Source of the DNA: Heteroscillospira sp050252415 | Lineage (GTDB): Bacteria > Bacillota > Clostridia > Oscillospirales > Oscillospiraceae | Direction of reading: 5' to 3' | Length of the DNA: 26,381 bases | Assembly: GCA_050252415.1 (NCBI GenBank) | Contig: JBFWKZ010000017.1 | Coordinates: forward strand, 1 to 26,381 | Shown here: in pieces, positions 15,469 through 23,850 of the stretch | How the letters are laid out: every line of letters starts with the position of its first letter | Position numbering within the stretch: the stretch's first letter is position 1 | Notes under the pieces: generated by a model | Seen by the model: the letters and a program-made list of their open reading frames with translations, nothing else | The model's database searches: none | What the model was told of the DNA's origin: nothing | Translations under genes and position numbers: made by a program

Positions 15469-15729
15469 TCAGATCAGATATTTTACCAGCAACAGGAGAA
15501 TGACTCCCGGTATGCCGAGGACGCCGGCGACGATGGCGTTCAGCCAGTTGAGTCCCAGCGAGAGGCCCACAAAGCTGCCCAATAGATTGAAGATAAAGAT
15601 GAACACAAAACCAGAGACGGCGTTCAGCAAAAGCTTAAAGGCGAGCGCCAGCGGTTTTCGCAGCAGCCGCAGCAGAATAGACAGGAGTCCTGTTGCTATG
15701 CCGATTACGAGAATGACGAAAAATAACAT
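15469..15729 (-). CDS. bofA: BofA family inhibitor of pro-sigma-K processing
   Basis: 86 aa, two to three hydrophobic segments. The C-terminal half carries the BofA signature: NAVSGFVFIFIFN, then GLSLGLNWLNAIVAGVLG and PGVILLLL. In B. subtilis BofA sits in the outer forespore membrane, holds the SpoIVFB protease inactive together with SpoIVFA, and delays sigma-K activation until a forespore signal arrives. It is 15 nt downstream of yaaL, the same order as in B. subtilis (recR-yaaL-bofA). Its presence supports a spore-forming host. The start ATG has only a weak AAAGG upstream, consistent with coupling to yaaL. Confidence 0.88.
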   Translation of the reverse strand: MLFFVILVIGIATGLLSILLRLLRKPLALAFKLLLNAVSGFVFIFIFNLLGSFVGLSLGLNWLNAIVAGVLGIPGVILLLLVKYLI

Positions 15730-15744
15730 GGGTCAGACTGCCTT

Positions 15745-15960
15745 TCATAGGAAATAAGATCTCGCCCCCTTTAAGATGTGGTCATACCTGGCCCTAAGGG
15801 CATTAATCTCAAATATACATGCCTCGGTCAGCGCAGGGTCGGTCGTGCTGTTGAATACCTGCCATGCGTCGTTTAAGCTGTGGCGAATCTCTTTTATCTC
15901 TTTGTCTACACGCGCAAGCTCCGCTTTCCTTGCTTTTATTTCGCGCCTCTTAGCAAACAT
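15745..15960 (-). CDS. yaaL: YaaL family (DUF2508) small protein
   Basis: 71 aa, charged, no membrane segment. It has a Lys/Arg/Glu-rich helical N-terminus and the DUF2508 pattern: W at 33 (DAWQVFN), then DPALTEACIFEINALRARYD and a final LKGA. The function is unknown in the family; it is conserved next to bofA in many Firmicutes. Here recR, the usual upstream partner, is missing, and the preceding 400 nt hold a structured RNA and promoters on the other strand. GGGAG lies about 10 nt before the ATG. A weak hairpin with T run on the minus strand near 16008-16031 lies in its leader and could attenuate it. Confidence 0.82.
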   Translation of the reverse strand: MFAKRREIKARKAELARVDKEIKEIRHSLNDAWQVFNSTTDPALTEACIFEINALRARYDHILKGARSYFL

Positions 15961-16107
15961 TGATTCTTATCTCCCGTAAAGTGAATCAGGCACTGTTTGA
16001 AAAAACTAAAAATGCCCGGGCTTTTGCCCCGCTAATAGTGTATTCAGGTACGGGCTGTTTTAATCAAAAATAAGAAAATTTATCCGATGTATTTTTCAAA
16101 AACGCGG

Positions 16108-16116
16108 TGTTATAAT
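16108..16116 (+). promoter_or_regulatory. Extended -10 promoter for the candidate small RNA
   Basis: TG-T-TATAAT at 16108-16116 is a full extended -10 element. The hexamer 17 nt upstream (TGTATT) is a poor -35, as is tolerated with the TGn extension. Expected transcript start is near 16123. Confidence 0.5.
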
Positions 16117-16122
16117 AATAGC

Positions 16123-16283
16123 GGACAAGGTTTTGGCGGCTTTTATAAAGATAAAAAGAAAAGCCGGGATATGGAGACATATATATTCTATATGTTACTG
16201 TCCTATTTCAGACCTGTCAAGTGTTATGACGACAAAATCGTTGAAACGCGGCGAGGGGACGATCTTTCGTCTCCTCGTTTTTT
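16123..16283 (+). ncRNA. Candidate structured small RNA of about 160 nt
   Basis: The stretch runs from an extended -10 promoter to a strong intrinsic terminator with no plus-strand gene upstream for that terminator to serve. It folds into CGGCTTTT/AAAAGCCG (16137-16144/16159-16166), CATATA/TATATG (16178-16194) and the terminator hairpin. A separate consensus promoter for the topoisomerase operon starts right after it, so it is unlikely to be a simple leader of parE. No known riboswitch or T-box core was recognised. The 413-nt gap 15961-16373 holds this, two promoters and nothing else. Confidence 0.45.
16252..16283 (+). terminator. Intrinsic terminator upstream of parE
   Basis: CGAGGGGACGA-TCTT-TCGTCTCCTCG, an 11-bp stem with one G-T wobble, followed by six T residues. 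Confidence 0.85.
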
Positions 16284-16285
16284 AT

Positions 16286-16314
16286 TTGCAATTCGATAAA
16301 AATTACACTATAAT
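16286..16314 (+). promoter_or_regulatory. Sigma-A promoter of the topoisomerase operon
   Basis: TTGCAA (16286-16291), 17-nt spacer, TATAAT (16309-16314). It begins inside the T-rich tail of the terminator and leaves a leader of about 55 nt before parE. Confidence 0.75.
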
Positions 16315-16373
16315 AGTAAATTAGGATAATAATGTTTTTGACGCAATTCTAGTGGCGAGGAGCAAAATCAATA

Positions 16374-18359
16374 ATGAGCAAACGCAAAACGGCAGAATAC
16401 GGAAACGACAGCATTACCCAGCTCAAGGGAGCTGACAGAGTCCGAAAGCGTCCGGGGGTTATCTTTGGCTCGGACGGACTGGATGGCTGCCAGCACGCGG
16501 TTTTCGAGATACTCTCCAACGCGATCGACGAGGCGAGGGAGGGAAACGGCGATCTCATCACCGTAACGCGGTTTGAAGATGCGTCTATTCAGGTCGAGGA
16601 CTTCGGGCGCGGCTGTCCTGTGGACTGGAACCCATCCGAGGGCCGCTATAACTGGGAACTGGTTTTCTGCGAGATGTATGCCGGCGGTAAATATAAAAAT
16701 GACGAGGGCGGCGACTATGAATATTCATTGGGTCTGAACGGTCTCGGTACGTGTGCCACGCAATACGCCTCGGAATATATGGACGTCAATGTCTGGCGCG
16801 ACAACCATAAATACAGCCTACACTTTGAAAAGGGCGAAAATGTCGGAGGGCTTATAACGGAGCCCGCCGACCGCAAAAAGACGGGTACGACCATCCGCTG
16901 GAAGCCCGACCTCGAGGTATTTACCGATATCAATATCCCCGAGGCCTATTTTCTTGACACACTGCGCCGTCAGGCGGTTGTCAACGCCGGCGTCACCTTT
17001 CGCTTCCGCAGCCAAAAGAGCGGCCGGTTTGAGACGACCGACATCTGCTATCAAAACGGCATACTCGACTATGTCACGGAGATAGCCGGGGAGGAGCCGC
17101 TCACCCAGCCGGTGGTGATCGAGTCCGAGCGCCGTGGCCGCGACCGGGCGGACAAGCCTGAATATAAGGTCAAAATGTCGGCGGCGTTTTGCTTTTCAAA
17201 CCGCATAAACCAGATTGAATACTACCACAACTCCTCTTGGCTGGAGTATGGCGGCGCGCCGGAAAAGGCGACGCGGAGCGTATTTGTCTCTGCTGTGGAC
17301 GCCCAGATTAAAAAGAGCAATAAATATCAGAAAAATGAGAGCAAAATCAGTTTTCAGGACATTCAGGACTGTCTGATTCTCGTCACAAATTGTTTTTCCA
17401 CCCGTACCTCCTATGAAAATCAGACAAAGAAGGCCATTACCAACCGTTTTATTCAGGAGGCGATGACGGACTTTTTCCGCACACAGCTTGAGATCTACTT
17501 CATCGAGCACAAAGCGGAGGCCGACAGAGTCGTCGACCAAGTGCTGATAAATAAAAGGAGCCGCGAGCAGGCGGAGAAGACGCGGCTCAATATCCGTAAG
17601 AAGCTGTCCGGCAGCGTGGATATCGCAAACCGTGTGCAGAAGTTCGTAGACTGCCGCAGCCGCGAGGTGGAGCGGCGCGAGATCTATATCGTCGAGGGCG
17701 ACTCGGCGCTCGGCGCGTGTAAATTGAGCCGTGACGCGGACTTCCAGGGGATCATGCCCGTGCGCGGTAAAATCCTCAACTGCCTCAAGGCGGATTATTC
17801 AAAAATTTTCAAAAGCGATATCATAACGGATCTTTTAAAGGTGCTGGGCTGCGGCGTGGAGGTGCAGAATAAAAAGACGAAAGAGCTCTCCAACTTTGAC
17901 CTTAGTTCTCTTCGATGGAGTAAGGTCATAATCTGTACCGATGCCGATGTCGACGGATTCCAGATCCGGACGCTGATTTTGACCATGCTCTACCGACTTG
18001 TGCCGACTCTGATCCGCGAGGGGTATGTCTATATCGCAGAATCCCCGCTCTATGAGATCGAGAGTAAAGGAAAAACCTGGTTTGCCTACTCCGAACGGGA
18101 AAAGGCGGACATACTTGATAAGCTCGGCGACGCAAAGGCCAGCATCAACCGCAGCAAGGGACTCGGCGAAAACGAACCGGAGATGATGTGGCTTACCACG
18201 ATGAACCCGGCCACGCGCCGCCTAATCAGAGTTATGCCCGAGGATGTAACACGTACGGCGCAGATCTTTGACCTTTTGCTCGGCGACGACCTGTCGGGCC
18301 GAAAAAATCATATCGCCGAAAACGGCTATAAATATCTCGATTTGGCGGACATATCATAA
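16374..18359 (+). CDS. parE: Type II topoisomerase subunit B (divergent ParE/GyrB)
   Basis: 661 aa ATPase subunit of a topoisomerase IV/gyrase-type enzyme. The GHKL domain is complete: EILSNAIDE (Glu46, Asn50 region), DFGRG (76-80), GLNGLGT (120-126) and the transducer QTK loop (350-352). The Toprim domain has EGDSALG (Glu441) and DADVD (523-527), with KGLGE and TTMNPATRR near the end. The length suits ParE and short GyrB. The sequence departs from canonical forms: GSDGLDGCQ replaces the usual GSTGxxGLHH, and MPVRGKILNCLKA replaces PLRGKILNVEKA. It belongs to a second, divergent Clostridia clade rather than to the housekeeping gyrase. Its partner subunit lies downstream, separated by one secreted-protein gene. 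AGGAG lies 11 nt before the ATG. Confidence 0.9.
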   Translation: MSKRKTAEYGNDSITQLKGADRVRKRPGVIFGSDGLDGCQHAVFEILSNAIDEAREGNGDLITVTRFEDASIQVEDFGRGCPVDWNPSEGRYNWELVFCEMYAGGKYKNDEGGDYEYSLGLNGLGTCATQYASEYMDVNVWRDNHKYSLHFEKGENVGGLITEPADRKKTGTTIRWKPDLEVFTDINIPEAYFLDTLRRQAVVNAGVTFRFRSQKSGRFETTDICYQNGILDYVTEIAGEEPLTQPVVIESERRGRDRADKPEYKVKMSAAFCFSNRINQIEYYHNSSWLEYGGAPEKATRSVFVSAVDAQIKKSNKYQKNESKISFQDIQDCLILVTNCFSTRTSYENQTKKAITNRFIQEAMTDFFRTQLEIYFIEHKAEADRVVDQVLINKRSREQAEKTRLNIRKKLSGSVDIANRVQKFVDCRSREVERREIYIVEGDSALGACKLSRDADFQGIMPVRGKILNCLKADYSKIFKSDIITDLLKVLGCGVEVQNKKTKELSNFDLSSLRWSKVIICTDADVDGFQIRTLILTMLYRLVPTLIREGYVYIAESPLYEIESKGKTWFAYSEREKADILDKLGDAKASINRSKGLGENEPEMMWLTTMNPATRRLIRVMPEDVTRTAQIFDLLLGDDLSGRKNHIAENGYKYLDLADIS

Positions 18360-18389
18360 TAACAGAAAAATTAATTTGGAGGATTTATG

Positions 18390-20030
18390 ATGAAAAAACT
18401 ACTCAGCGTTTTATTGGCGGCAGCACTGCTTATTGGTGTTACGCTTCCGGCCTCGGCGGCTCAGGCGGAAGATTTTGAACCGCCTCTCTGGTCTGAATAC
18501 GGCTATTCCTCGCTTGAGGAGATGCTTACAGATTGGAATATAACGGAAGATGAGTATGATACATACGTCGATGAGCAGCGCGAGTGGCAGGAGCGTGAGG
18601 ACTGGACCGATGCGCAGTGGGATGATTATTTTAAGAGTCAGTTCGCAGAGGAGAAAGAAAAACTGGGTCTTATATACGATGTAAACGTCATGATGAACAA
18701 CACGCCGCTCACCTTTACCGACGCCGTTCCTGAGATCGTAAACAGCCGGGTCATGGTACCGCTGCGGGCCATTATGGAAAATCTGGGTGCGGAAGTGAGC
18801 TATGACGCTGAGAGTAAAACGGCTCTTATAACAGCCGGCGACAAGACTTTGGAATTTACTCTCGGCGACAGCAGCTTCACCGTCTGTGAGGGGGACGACT
18901 GCGATGTGCTGACGCTGGACACCGAGCCATACATGAAAGACGGCAGAATCTTTGTTCCCGTTCGGTTTGTCGCCGAGGCTTTGGGCTATGATGTCAAGTG
19001 GAGCGATTACTACAAGACCGCGGTATTTCTCGATAAAGACAGTATCATCGATACGCTGAATCAAAACTTCACCATTGCAAACAAGGTTTTTACCATGGCG
19101 AACGATATGGATCTGACCGCTACCTATAAAGGCAACTCGTCTCTGGACGTCAAGGTGACGAGTCTCGACTCCATAAACGGCGATAAGATCTATACCGGCG
19201 GAATCGACGCGGTCGTACTGCAAAACGGAACCAGCATGAAGATGACGATTGATATGGATCTCAACGCGCTTATTGATCTGGCGGAGCAGTATGGGGGAGC
19301 CATCGTCGATGACGAGGATGAGCTGACGTTTCTTATCCAGATACTGCAGACGGCAACCGACAAGTCGACAGAGATCATTATGGACCTTGACAGCGGCATG
19401 CTGTATATCCGCAGCGCGCTCATCCCGCTCGCATTGGAGAAACTCGCCGGTGTTGAGCTGGACGACGACAGCTGGATTTCGGTGGATATGAAGCTTGAGA
19501 ATATGGGCTTTGATTATGACGACTATCTGGATACAATGGATCACTACAAGGATATGACCTTCGGCGATTTGATCTACGAACAGTATGTCAACAGCTGGTA
19601 CGATTGCGTATTTGCTTACGATTACATCATGGGCGATACCGGCTATACCTCCATGCTCGGTGACGACCTGTTCCGTAAAACCGGCAGCGGCTATGCCTAT
19701 GATTATGAGCAGACGGACGATCAGAGCGGGAGCAGCGTCGATCTGCATGCCGACCTCGTGATGAACAGCGAAAAGCTTAGCCGTATTAAGGGAAGCCTTG
19801 CGGCCTCCATGGACAGCAATGGCATTACGGCCCTCGCTGATATCGATTTCAATTACAGTGCTACCGATGCCAAAATCAGCGGCACCTTCCATGTGAAGAA
19901 TGCCTTTATCGTTGAGTTTACCCTCACCTCCAGTGTCGAGGAGAGACAGCTCACCGTTCCCACGCAGCCTCCGCTGTCCGATAGCGTGATCACGCTGGAG
20001 GAGCTTGAAGCAATGCTTAATGCCGCATAA
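18390..20030 (+). CDS. Secreted protein with copper-amine-oxidase-like (stalk) domain
   Basis: 546 aa. Signal peptide MKKLLSVLLAAALLIG... ends near ASA (residue 23-24). A Trp/Glu/Asp-rich acidic helical stretch (25-90) precedes a copper-amine-oxidase N-terminal-like domain (about 95-215) with the two hallmark cores SRVMVPLRAIMENLGAEV and GRIFVPVRFVAEALGYDV. The remaining 300 residues are beta-rich with repeated amphipathic strands ending in DLDSGMLYI or DIDFNYS, and resemble lipoprotein-like beta sandwich scaffolds; I do not recognise the fold. No catalytic motif is visible. Two adjacent ATGs occur; the second has GGAGG 7 nt upstream and is preferred. The gene is inserted between the two topoisomerase subunit genes, an unusual place for an extracellular protein. 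Confidence 0.8.
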   Translation: MKKLLSVLLAAALLIGVTLPASAAQAEDFEPPLWSEYGYSSLEEMLTDWNITEDEYDTYVDEQREWQEREDWTDAQWDDYFKSQFAEEKEKLGLIYDVNVMMNNTPLTFTDAVPEIVNSRVMVPLRAIMENLGAEVSYDAESKTALITAGDKTLEFTLGDSSFTVCEGDDCDVLTLDTEPYMKDGRIFVPVRFVAEALGYDVKWSDYYKTAVFLDKDSIIDTLNQNFTIANKVFTMANDMDLTATYKGNSSLDVKVTSLDSINGDKIYTGGIDAVVLQNGTSMKMTIDMDLNALIDLAEQYGGAIVDDEDELTFLIQILQTATDKSTEIIMDLDSGMLYIRSALIPLALEKLAGVELDDDSWISVDMKLENMGFDYDDYLDTMDHYKDMTFGDLIYEQYVNSWYDCVFAYDYIMGDTGYTSMLGDDLFRKTGSGYAYDYEQTDDQSGSSVDLHADLVMNSEKLSRIKGSLAASMDSNGITALADIDFNYSATDAKISGTFHVKNAFIVEFTLTSSVEERQLTVPTQPPLSDSVITLEELEAMLNAA

Positions 20031-20055
20031 AAAATAAGACCAAGGAAGCGTTTAA

Positions 20056-22293
20056 ATGCCAAAGAAAAAGTCGGAAGACACGTCTAAAAATAAAGATAAT
20101 CCCAACGTATTCGGGCTGCGCGCCGAGGTCATGGAGCAGCCCATCACCGAGACGCTTGAGCAAAACTATATGCCCTATGCCATGAGCGTCATCGTCTCCC
20201 GCGCCATCCCGGAGATCGACGGCTTTAAGCCGTCCCACCGGAAGCTGCTCTACACCATGTATAAAATGAATCTGCTCACGGGGTCGCGGACGAAGAGCGC
20301 CAATATTGTCGGCCAGACGATGCGCCTGAATCCGCACGGTGATGCCGCAATCTATGAGACGATGGTGCGTCTTGCCAAGGGAAATGAGGCGCTGCTTGCC
20401 CCGTTTATCGACTCGAAGGGCAACTTCGGCAAGGTTTATTCCCGTGATATGGCCTATGCCGCCTCGCGCTACACAGAGGCAAAGCTGACGCCGATATGCG
20501 CCGAAATTTTTAAGGATATCGACAAGGACACCGTTGATTTCGTGGACAACTACGACGGCTCCATGAAAGAGCCCGCGCTGCTGCCCACAAGCTACCCAAA
20601 TATTTTGGTCTCGGCCAACGCGGGCATAGCCGTCGGCATGGCAAGCCAGATATGCGGATTTAATCTCGGCGAGGTCTGTGATACGGCAATCGCCTATATC
20701 GGCGACCAGAACCACAATCTAATGTCCACGCTCCCTGCGCCGGATTTTCCAACGGGCGGCGAAATTATCTATGACGCCCATGAGATGGAACAGATCTATC
20801 GTACGGGGCGAGGGGGCTTCAAAGTGCGTTCACGCTGGCGGTATATCAAGCAGGAAAACCTGATCGAGGTCTATGAGATACCCTATACCACCACTTCCGA
20901 AGCGATCATGGATAAGGTCGCCGACCTGATTAAGCAGGGAAAAGTGCGTGAAATTTCCGACATGCGCGATGAGACGGACCTTGGCGGACTCAAGCTCACT
21001 GTCGACCTCAAGCGCGGCACAGACCCCGACAAGCTGATGCAGAAGCTCTTTAAGATGACGACGCTGCAGGACAGCTTTTCCTGCAACTTCAATATTCTGA
21101 TCGCCGGAAATCCCCGCGTCATGGGTGTGGGAGAAATTCTCGGCGAGTGGGTGGCCTGGCGGACCGACTGCATAAAGCGCCGGGTCTATTTCGATCTCTG
21201 CCGCAAGAAGGAAAAACTGCATCTCCTCAACGGTCTCAAGAAGATACTTCTGGATATCGACAGAGCGATAAAAATCATCCGCGAGACGGAACGTGAAGCG
21301 GATGTTGTGCCAAACCTCATGATCGGCTTCGGCATCGACCAGATACAAGCGGAATATGTTGCGGAGATAAAGCTCCGCAACATCAACCGTGAGTATATCT
21401 TAAAGCGCGTCGATGAGACGGAAAAACTCGAAAAAGAGATCGACGATCTGGAGGATCTGCTCGGCAGCAAGCGGCGCATAAGAAATGTCATCGTTTCCGA
21501 ACTCAAACAGGTGAAGCAAAAATATGCCGCTGCCCGAAAGACCGGGATTATTTATTCGGATGAGGTGGAGGAATATTCTGAGGAAGAACATGCGGAAGAC
21601 TACCCCGTCTACCTTTTCCTCTCCCGCGAGGGTTACTTCAAAAAGATCACGCCATTGTCTCTGCGCATGAGCGGAGAGCAGAAATATAAGGAAGGCGACG
21701 GACTTTCGCAGTCTTTTGAGGCGCAGAACAGGGATGAGCTTCTGATTTTCACCGACAGACAGCAGGTCTATAAGGTGCGAGTCGCCGACTTTGAAGACTG
21801 CAAGGCGTCGCTTCTCGGCGTTTACCTGCCGTCACACCTCAGCTTTGATGAGGGTGAAAACGTGCTGACGGTGGTCAATCCCGGCGATTATTCAGGCCAG
21901 CTTTTGCTGTTTTTTGAAAATGGCAAGGCGGCCCGCCTTGAAATGTCGGTATATGCGACAAAAACGAACCGGCGCAAGCTGATGGGGGCCTATAGCGACA
22001 AAAGTCCGCTGAAGGCCGTGCTTGTGCTTGAGGGCGAGCGCGAGGTGGCTGCCTATTCAACCGAAGGCAGAGCGCTCATCTTTAATACGGGATTGCTCGC
22101 GCCAAAGGCGACGCGGAGTACCCAGGGCGTCTCGGTTATGACGATGAAGCCCAAATTCAGGCTTGATAAAGCCGTGTTCATCGAGGACGCTCCGATCAAG
22201 AACTTTTCCCGTTATCGTATGAGGAGCATACCGGCCGTCGGCGCTCTTCTCCGCGAGGGAGACAGTGGAGAGGAGCAGATGACGCTGTTATGA
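20056..22293 (+). CDS. parC: Type II topoisomerase subunit A (divergent ParC/GyrA)
   Basis: 745 aa cleavage-reunion subunit. The winged-helix 5Y-CAP core shows PEIDGFKPSHRKLLYTMY, the QRDR helix NPHGDAAIYETMVRLA (92-107) and the catalytic Arg138-Tyr139 in AASRYTEAKL. EPALLPTSYPNILVSANAG and GIAVGMAS follow, then the coiled-coil gate (about 390-490) rich in Lys and Glu. The C-terminal region (about 510-735) has weak beta-propeller blades, but no GyrA box (QRRGGKG) is visible, which argues for decatenation rather than supercoiling. The QRDR Ser is Ala97 and the second key position is Glu101. It pairs with the ParE-like subunit 1.7 kb upstream. Confidence 0.9.
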   Translation: MPKKKSEDTSKNKDNPNVFGLRAEVMEQPITETLEQNYMPYAMSVIVSRAIPEIDGFKPSHRKLLYTMYKMNLLTGSRTKSANIVGQTMRLNPHGDAAIYETMVRLAKGNEALLAPFIDSKGNFGKVYSRDMAYAASRYTEAKLTPICAEIFKDIDKDTVDFVDNYDGSMKEPALLPTSYPNILVSANAGIAVGMASQICGFNLGEVCDTAIAYIGDQNHNLMSTLPAPDFPTGGEIIYDAHEMEQIYRTGRGGFKVRSRWRYIKQENLIEVYEIPYTTTSEAIMDKVADLIKQGKVREISDMRDETDLGGLKLTVDLKRGTDPDKLMQKLFKMTTLQDSFSCNFNILIAGNPRVMGVGEILGEWVAWRTDCIKRRVYFDLCRKKEKLHLLNGLKKILLDIDRAIKIIRETEREADVVPNLMIGFGIDQIQAEYVAEIKLRNINREYILKRVDETEKLEKEIDDLEDLLGSKRRIRNVIVSELKQVKQKYAAARKTGIIYSDEVEEYSEEEHAEDYPVYLFLSREGYFKKITPLSLRMSGEQKYKEGDGLSQSFEAQNRDELLIFTDRQQVYKVRVADFEDCKASLLGVYLPSHLSFDEGENVLTVVNPGDYSGQLLLFFENGKAARLEMSVYATKTNRRKLMGAYSDKSPLKAVLVLEGEREVAAYSTEGRALIFNTGLLAPKATRSTQGVSVMTMKPKFRLDKAVFIEDAPIKNFSRYRMRSIPAVGALLREGDSGEEQMTLL

Positions 22294-22323
22294 GGAAGAT
22301 ATAAGATTTAAAGAGGTAATTGC

Positions 22324-23190
22324 ATGGATCAAAAGGGTTGGCGTGCATTGACGGTGATGTATGGGAAAATCATTATAGGCTCAATTATTTTTGCCTTTGG
22401 CTTTCGTTTTTTCCTCTACAACAACGGCATCATGAGCGGAGGCACATCCGGTGTTGCAATGATTATCAACCAGCTCACAATGCTGCCGGTTGGTATGCTC
22501 ACCATTGTGGTCAATGTCCCGATATTTATTCTGGCCTGGAAAAAGTTAGGCTTTTTCTATATGCTGAATTCCACGATCGCTATGGTCGTGTCTTCGCTCT
22601 TGGTGGATGCCATGGGATTTTTGCCCTTTACGGCGACGAACGATATCCTCTTAGCCTCGCTGTATGGCGGAGTCATCAAGGGGCTTGGTTTAGGAATCAT
22701 ATACTCGACCGGGCTGGCAACCGGAGGCGGCGACATCACGGTACGCATACTGAGGCGGAAATATCCTTATATAAATCTGGGAACGATTATGCTTTCCGTA
22801 GATGCGACTGTCGTCATGACCTATGCCGTCATCTTTTCCAGATATGACAAGGCGATGTATACCATGATCTCCATGTATGTCGCCGCCAAGGTTATAGACC
22901 TTATCCTCTACGGCAGCCTCAACGCGAAGCTGTGTCTTATTATTACCGACTACAGTAATGAGATACAGCATAAAATCACAGAGCAGCTGCACCGCGGGGT
23001 GACGCTTCTGGATGGCCATGGGGCCTATTCCGGAAAGAATAAAAATGTTATTCTCTGTACCGTCAAAAAATCACAGATGTTTGAGCTCAGAACGCTCACA
23101 AGGGCCGTAGACCCAGCAGCATTTTTTGTTGTGACAGACGCAAGAGAAGTTTTCGGTCGGGGATTCTCGGATATCATGTCAAACGATTAA
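22324..23190 (+). CDS. YitT family membrane protein
   Basis: 288 aa. Residues 10-200 form five to six hydrophobic segments with the family signatures NNGIMSGGTSGVAMI, YGGVIKGLGLGIIY and STGLATGGGDI (DUF161/YitT domain). The C-terminal 85 residues form the cytoplasmic DUF2179 domain, starting KLCLIITDYSNEI and containing RGVTLLDGHGAYSG and the final AFFVVTDAREVFGRGF. The transport or signalling role of the family is not established. It starts 30 nt after parC with AAAGAGGT before the ATG, and probably shares that transcript. Confidence 0.92.
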   Translation: MDQKGWRALTVMYGKIIIGSIIFAFGFRFFLYNNGIMSGGTSGVAMIINQLTMLPVGMLTIVVNVPIFILAWKKLGFFYMLNSTIAMVVSSLLVDAMGFLPFTATNDILLASLYGGVIKGLGLGIIYSTGLATGGGDITVRILRRKYPYINLGTIMLSVDATVVMTYAVIFSRYDKAMYTMISMYVAAKVIDLILYGSLNAKLCLIITDYSNEIQHKITEQLHRGVTLLDGHGAYSGKNKNVILCTVKKSQMFELRTLTRAVDPAAFFVVTDAREVFGRGFSDIMSND

Positions 23191-23226
23191 ATGGAATAAA
23201 AGTGCGTTCATGGAGGTTGAGACGAT

Positions 23227-23823
23227 ATGGATCTGCAAAAAATCAAGTCCAATATGGAAAAAAGAGGCTATACGGTTCACCTGTTTGAAAACAGACGGCA
23301 GGCCGCCGACTATCTCGTCGAGAATATCAAAAATACCACCGTCGGTACGGGCGGCAGCATGACGCTGGACGCGCTCGATATATGCGCACGCCTTGAGGAG
23401 ACGAACAAGGTCTATTACCGAAACCGCAATAAGGACCATGAGGAGGCCAAAAAGGCCATGTTTGCGCCCGTGTACATCACCAGCGCAAACGGCGTTTCGG
23501 AAGCGGGGGAGATCGTCAATATCGACGGCGCCGGAAACCGCGTAGCTGCGGCGAGCTACATGAAGGATTATCTTTACTATGTCATCGGCGTCAATAAGAT
23601 CGTCCCGACTTTAGAGGACGCGATTTACCGGGCGAGAAATGTTGCGGCACCGTTAAACGCACGCCGGCTGAACCGAAATACGCCCTGTGCGGTGAATGCG
23701 GACAGATGCTATGACTGCGATAGTCCGGATCGGATCTGCCGGAATATTTCCATTACCCTGACAAAGATGCTGACGATAAAAAATCTTGAGGTCCTCATTA
23801 TAAACGAGGCGCTCGGGTTTTAA
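23227..23823 (+). CDS. LUD domain-containing protein (LutC/DUF162 family)
   Basis: 198 aa. It has the LUD pattern: an N-terminal helix pair, TTVGTGGSMTLDAL (the glycine-rich loop, near 37-50), ITSANGVSEAGEIVNIDGAGNRVA (the conserved acidic segment, near 84-107) and IGVNKIVP near 120. The C-terminal part has CYDCDSPDRICR, a cysteine-rich stretch (Cys162, Cys165, Cys171) common in stand-alone LUD proteins of Clostridia. In LutABC systems LUD proteins take part in lactate oxidation, but LutA and LutB are absent here, so that role is not supported. GGAGGTTGA precedes the ATG; the gene follows yitT by 36 nt. Confidence 0.87.
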   Translation: MDLQKIKSNMEKRGYTVHLFENRRQAADYLVENIKNTTVGTGGSMTLDALDICARLEETNKVYYRNRNKDHEEAKKAMFAPVYITSANGVSEAGEIVNIDGAGNRVAAASYMKDYLYYVIGVNKIVPTLEDAIYRARNVAAPLNARRLNRNTPCAVNADRCYDCDSPDRICRNISITLTKMLTIKNLEVLIINEALGF

Positions 23824-23850
23824 AAAAACAGAAGGCGAGGTGAGCGGCAT

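Noticed and set aside
16123..16283. T-box or known riboswitch
   Set aside because: No T-box core (GGTGG-ACCGCG type) and no purine, c-di-GMP or similar conserved core could be found.
16087..16299. 70-codon frame before parE
   Set aside because: It spans the extended -10 promoter and the terminator hairpin and has no ribosome site.
18411..19892. 493-codon open frame on the minus strand opposite the stalk-domain gene
   Set aside because: Antisense shadow; the plus-strand frame has a signal peptide, ribosome site and a known domain, while the antisense product has no recognisable motif.
23227..23823. Lactate utilisation operon (lutABC)
   Set aside because: Only a stand-alone LUD protein is present; LutA and LutB are absent and the neighbours are unrelated.
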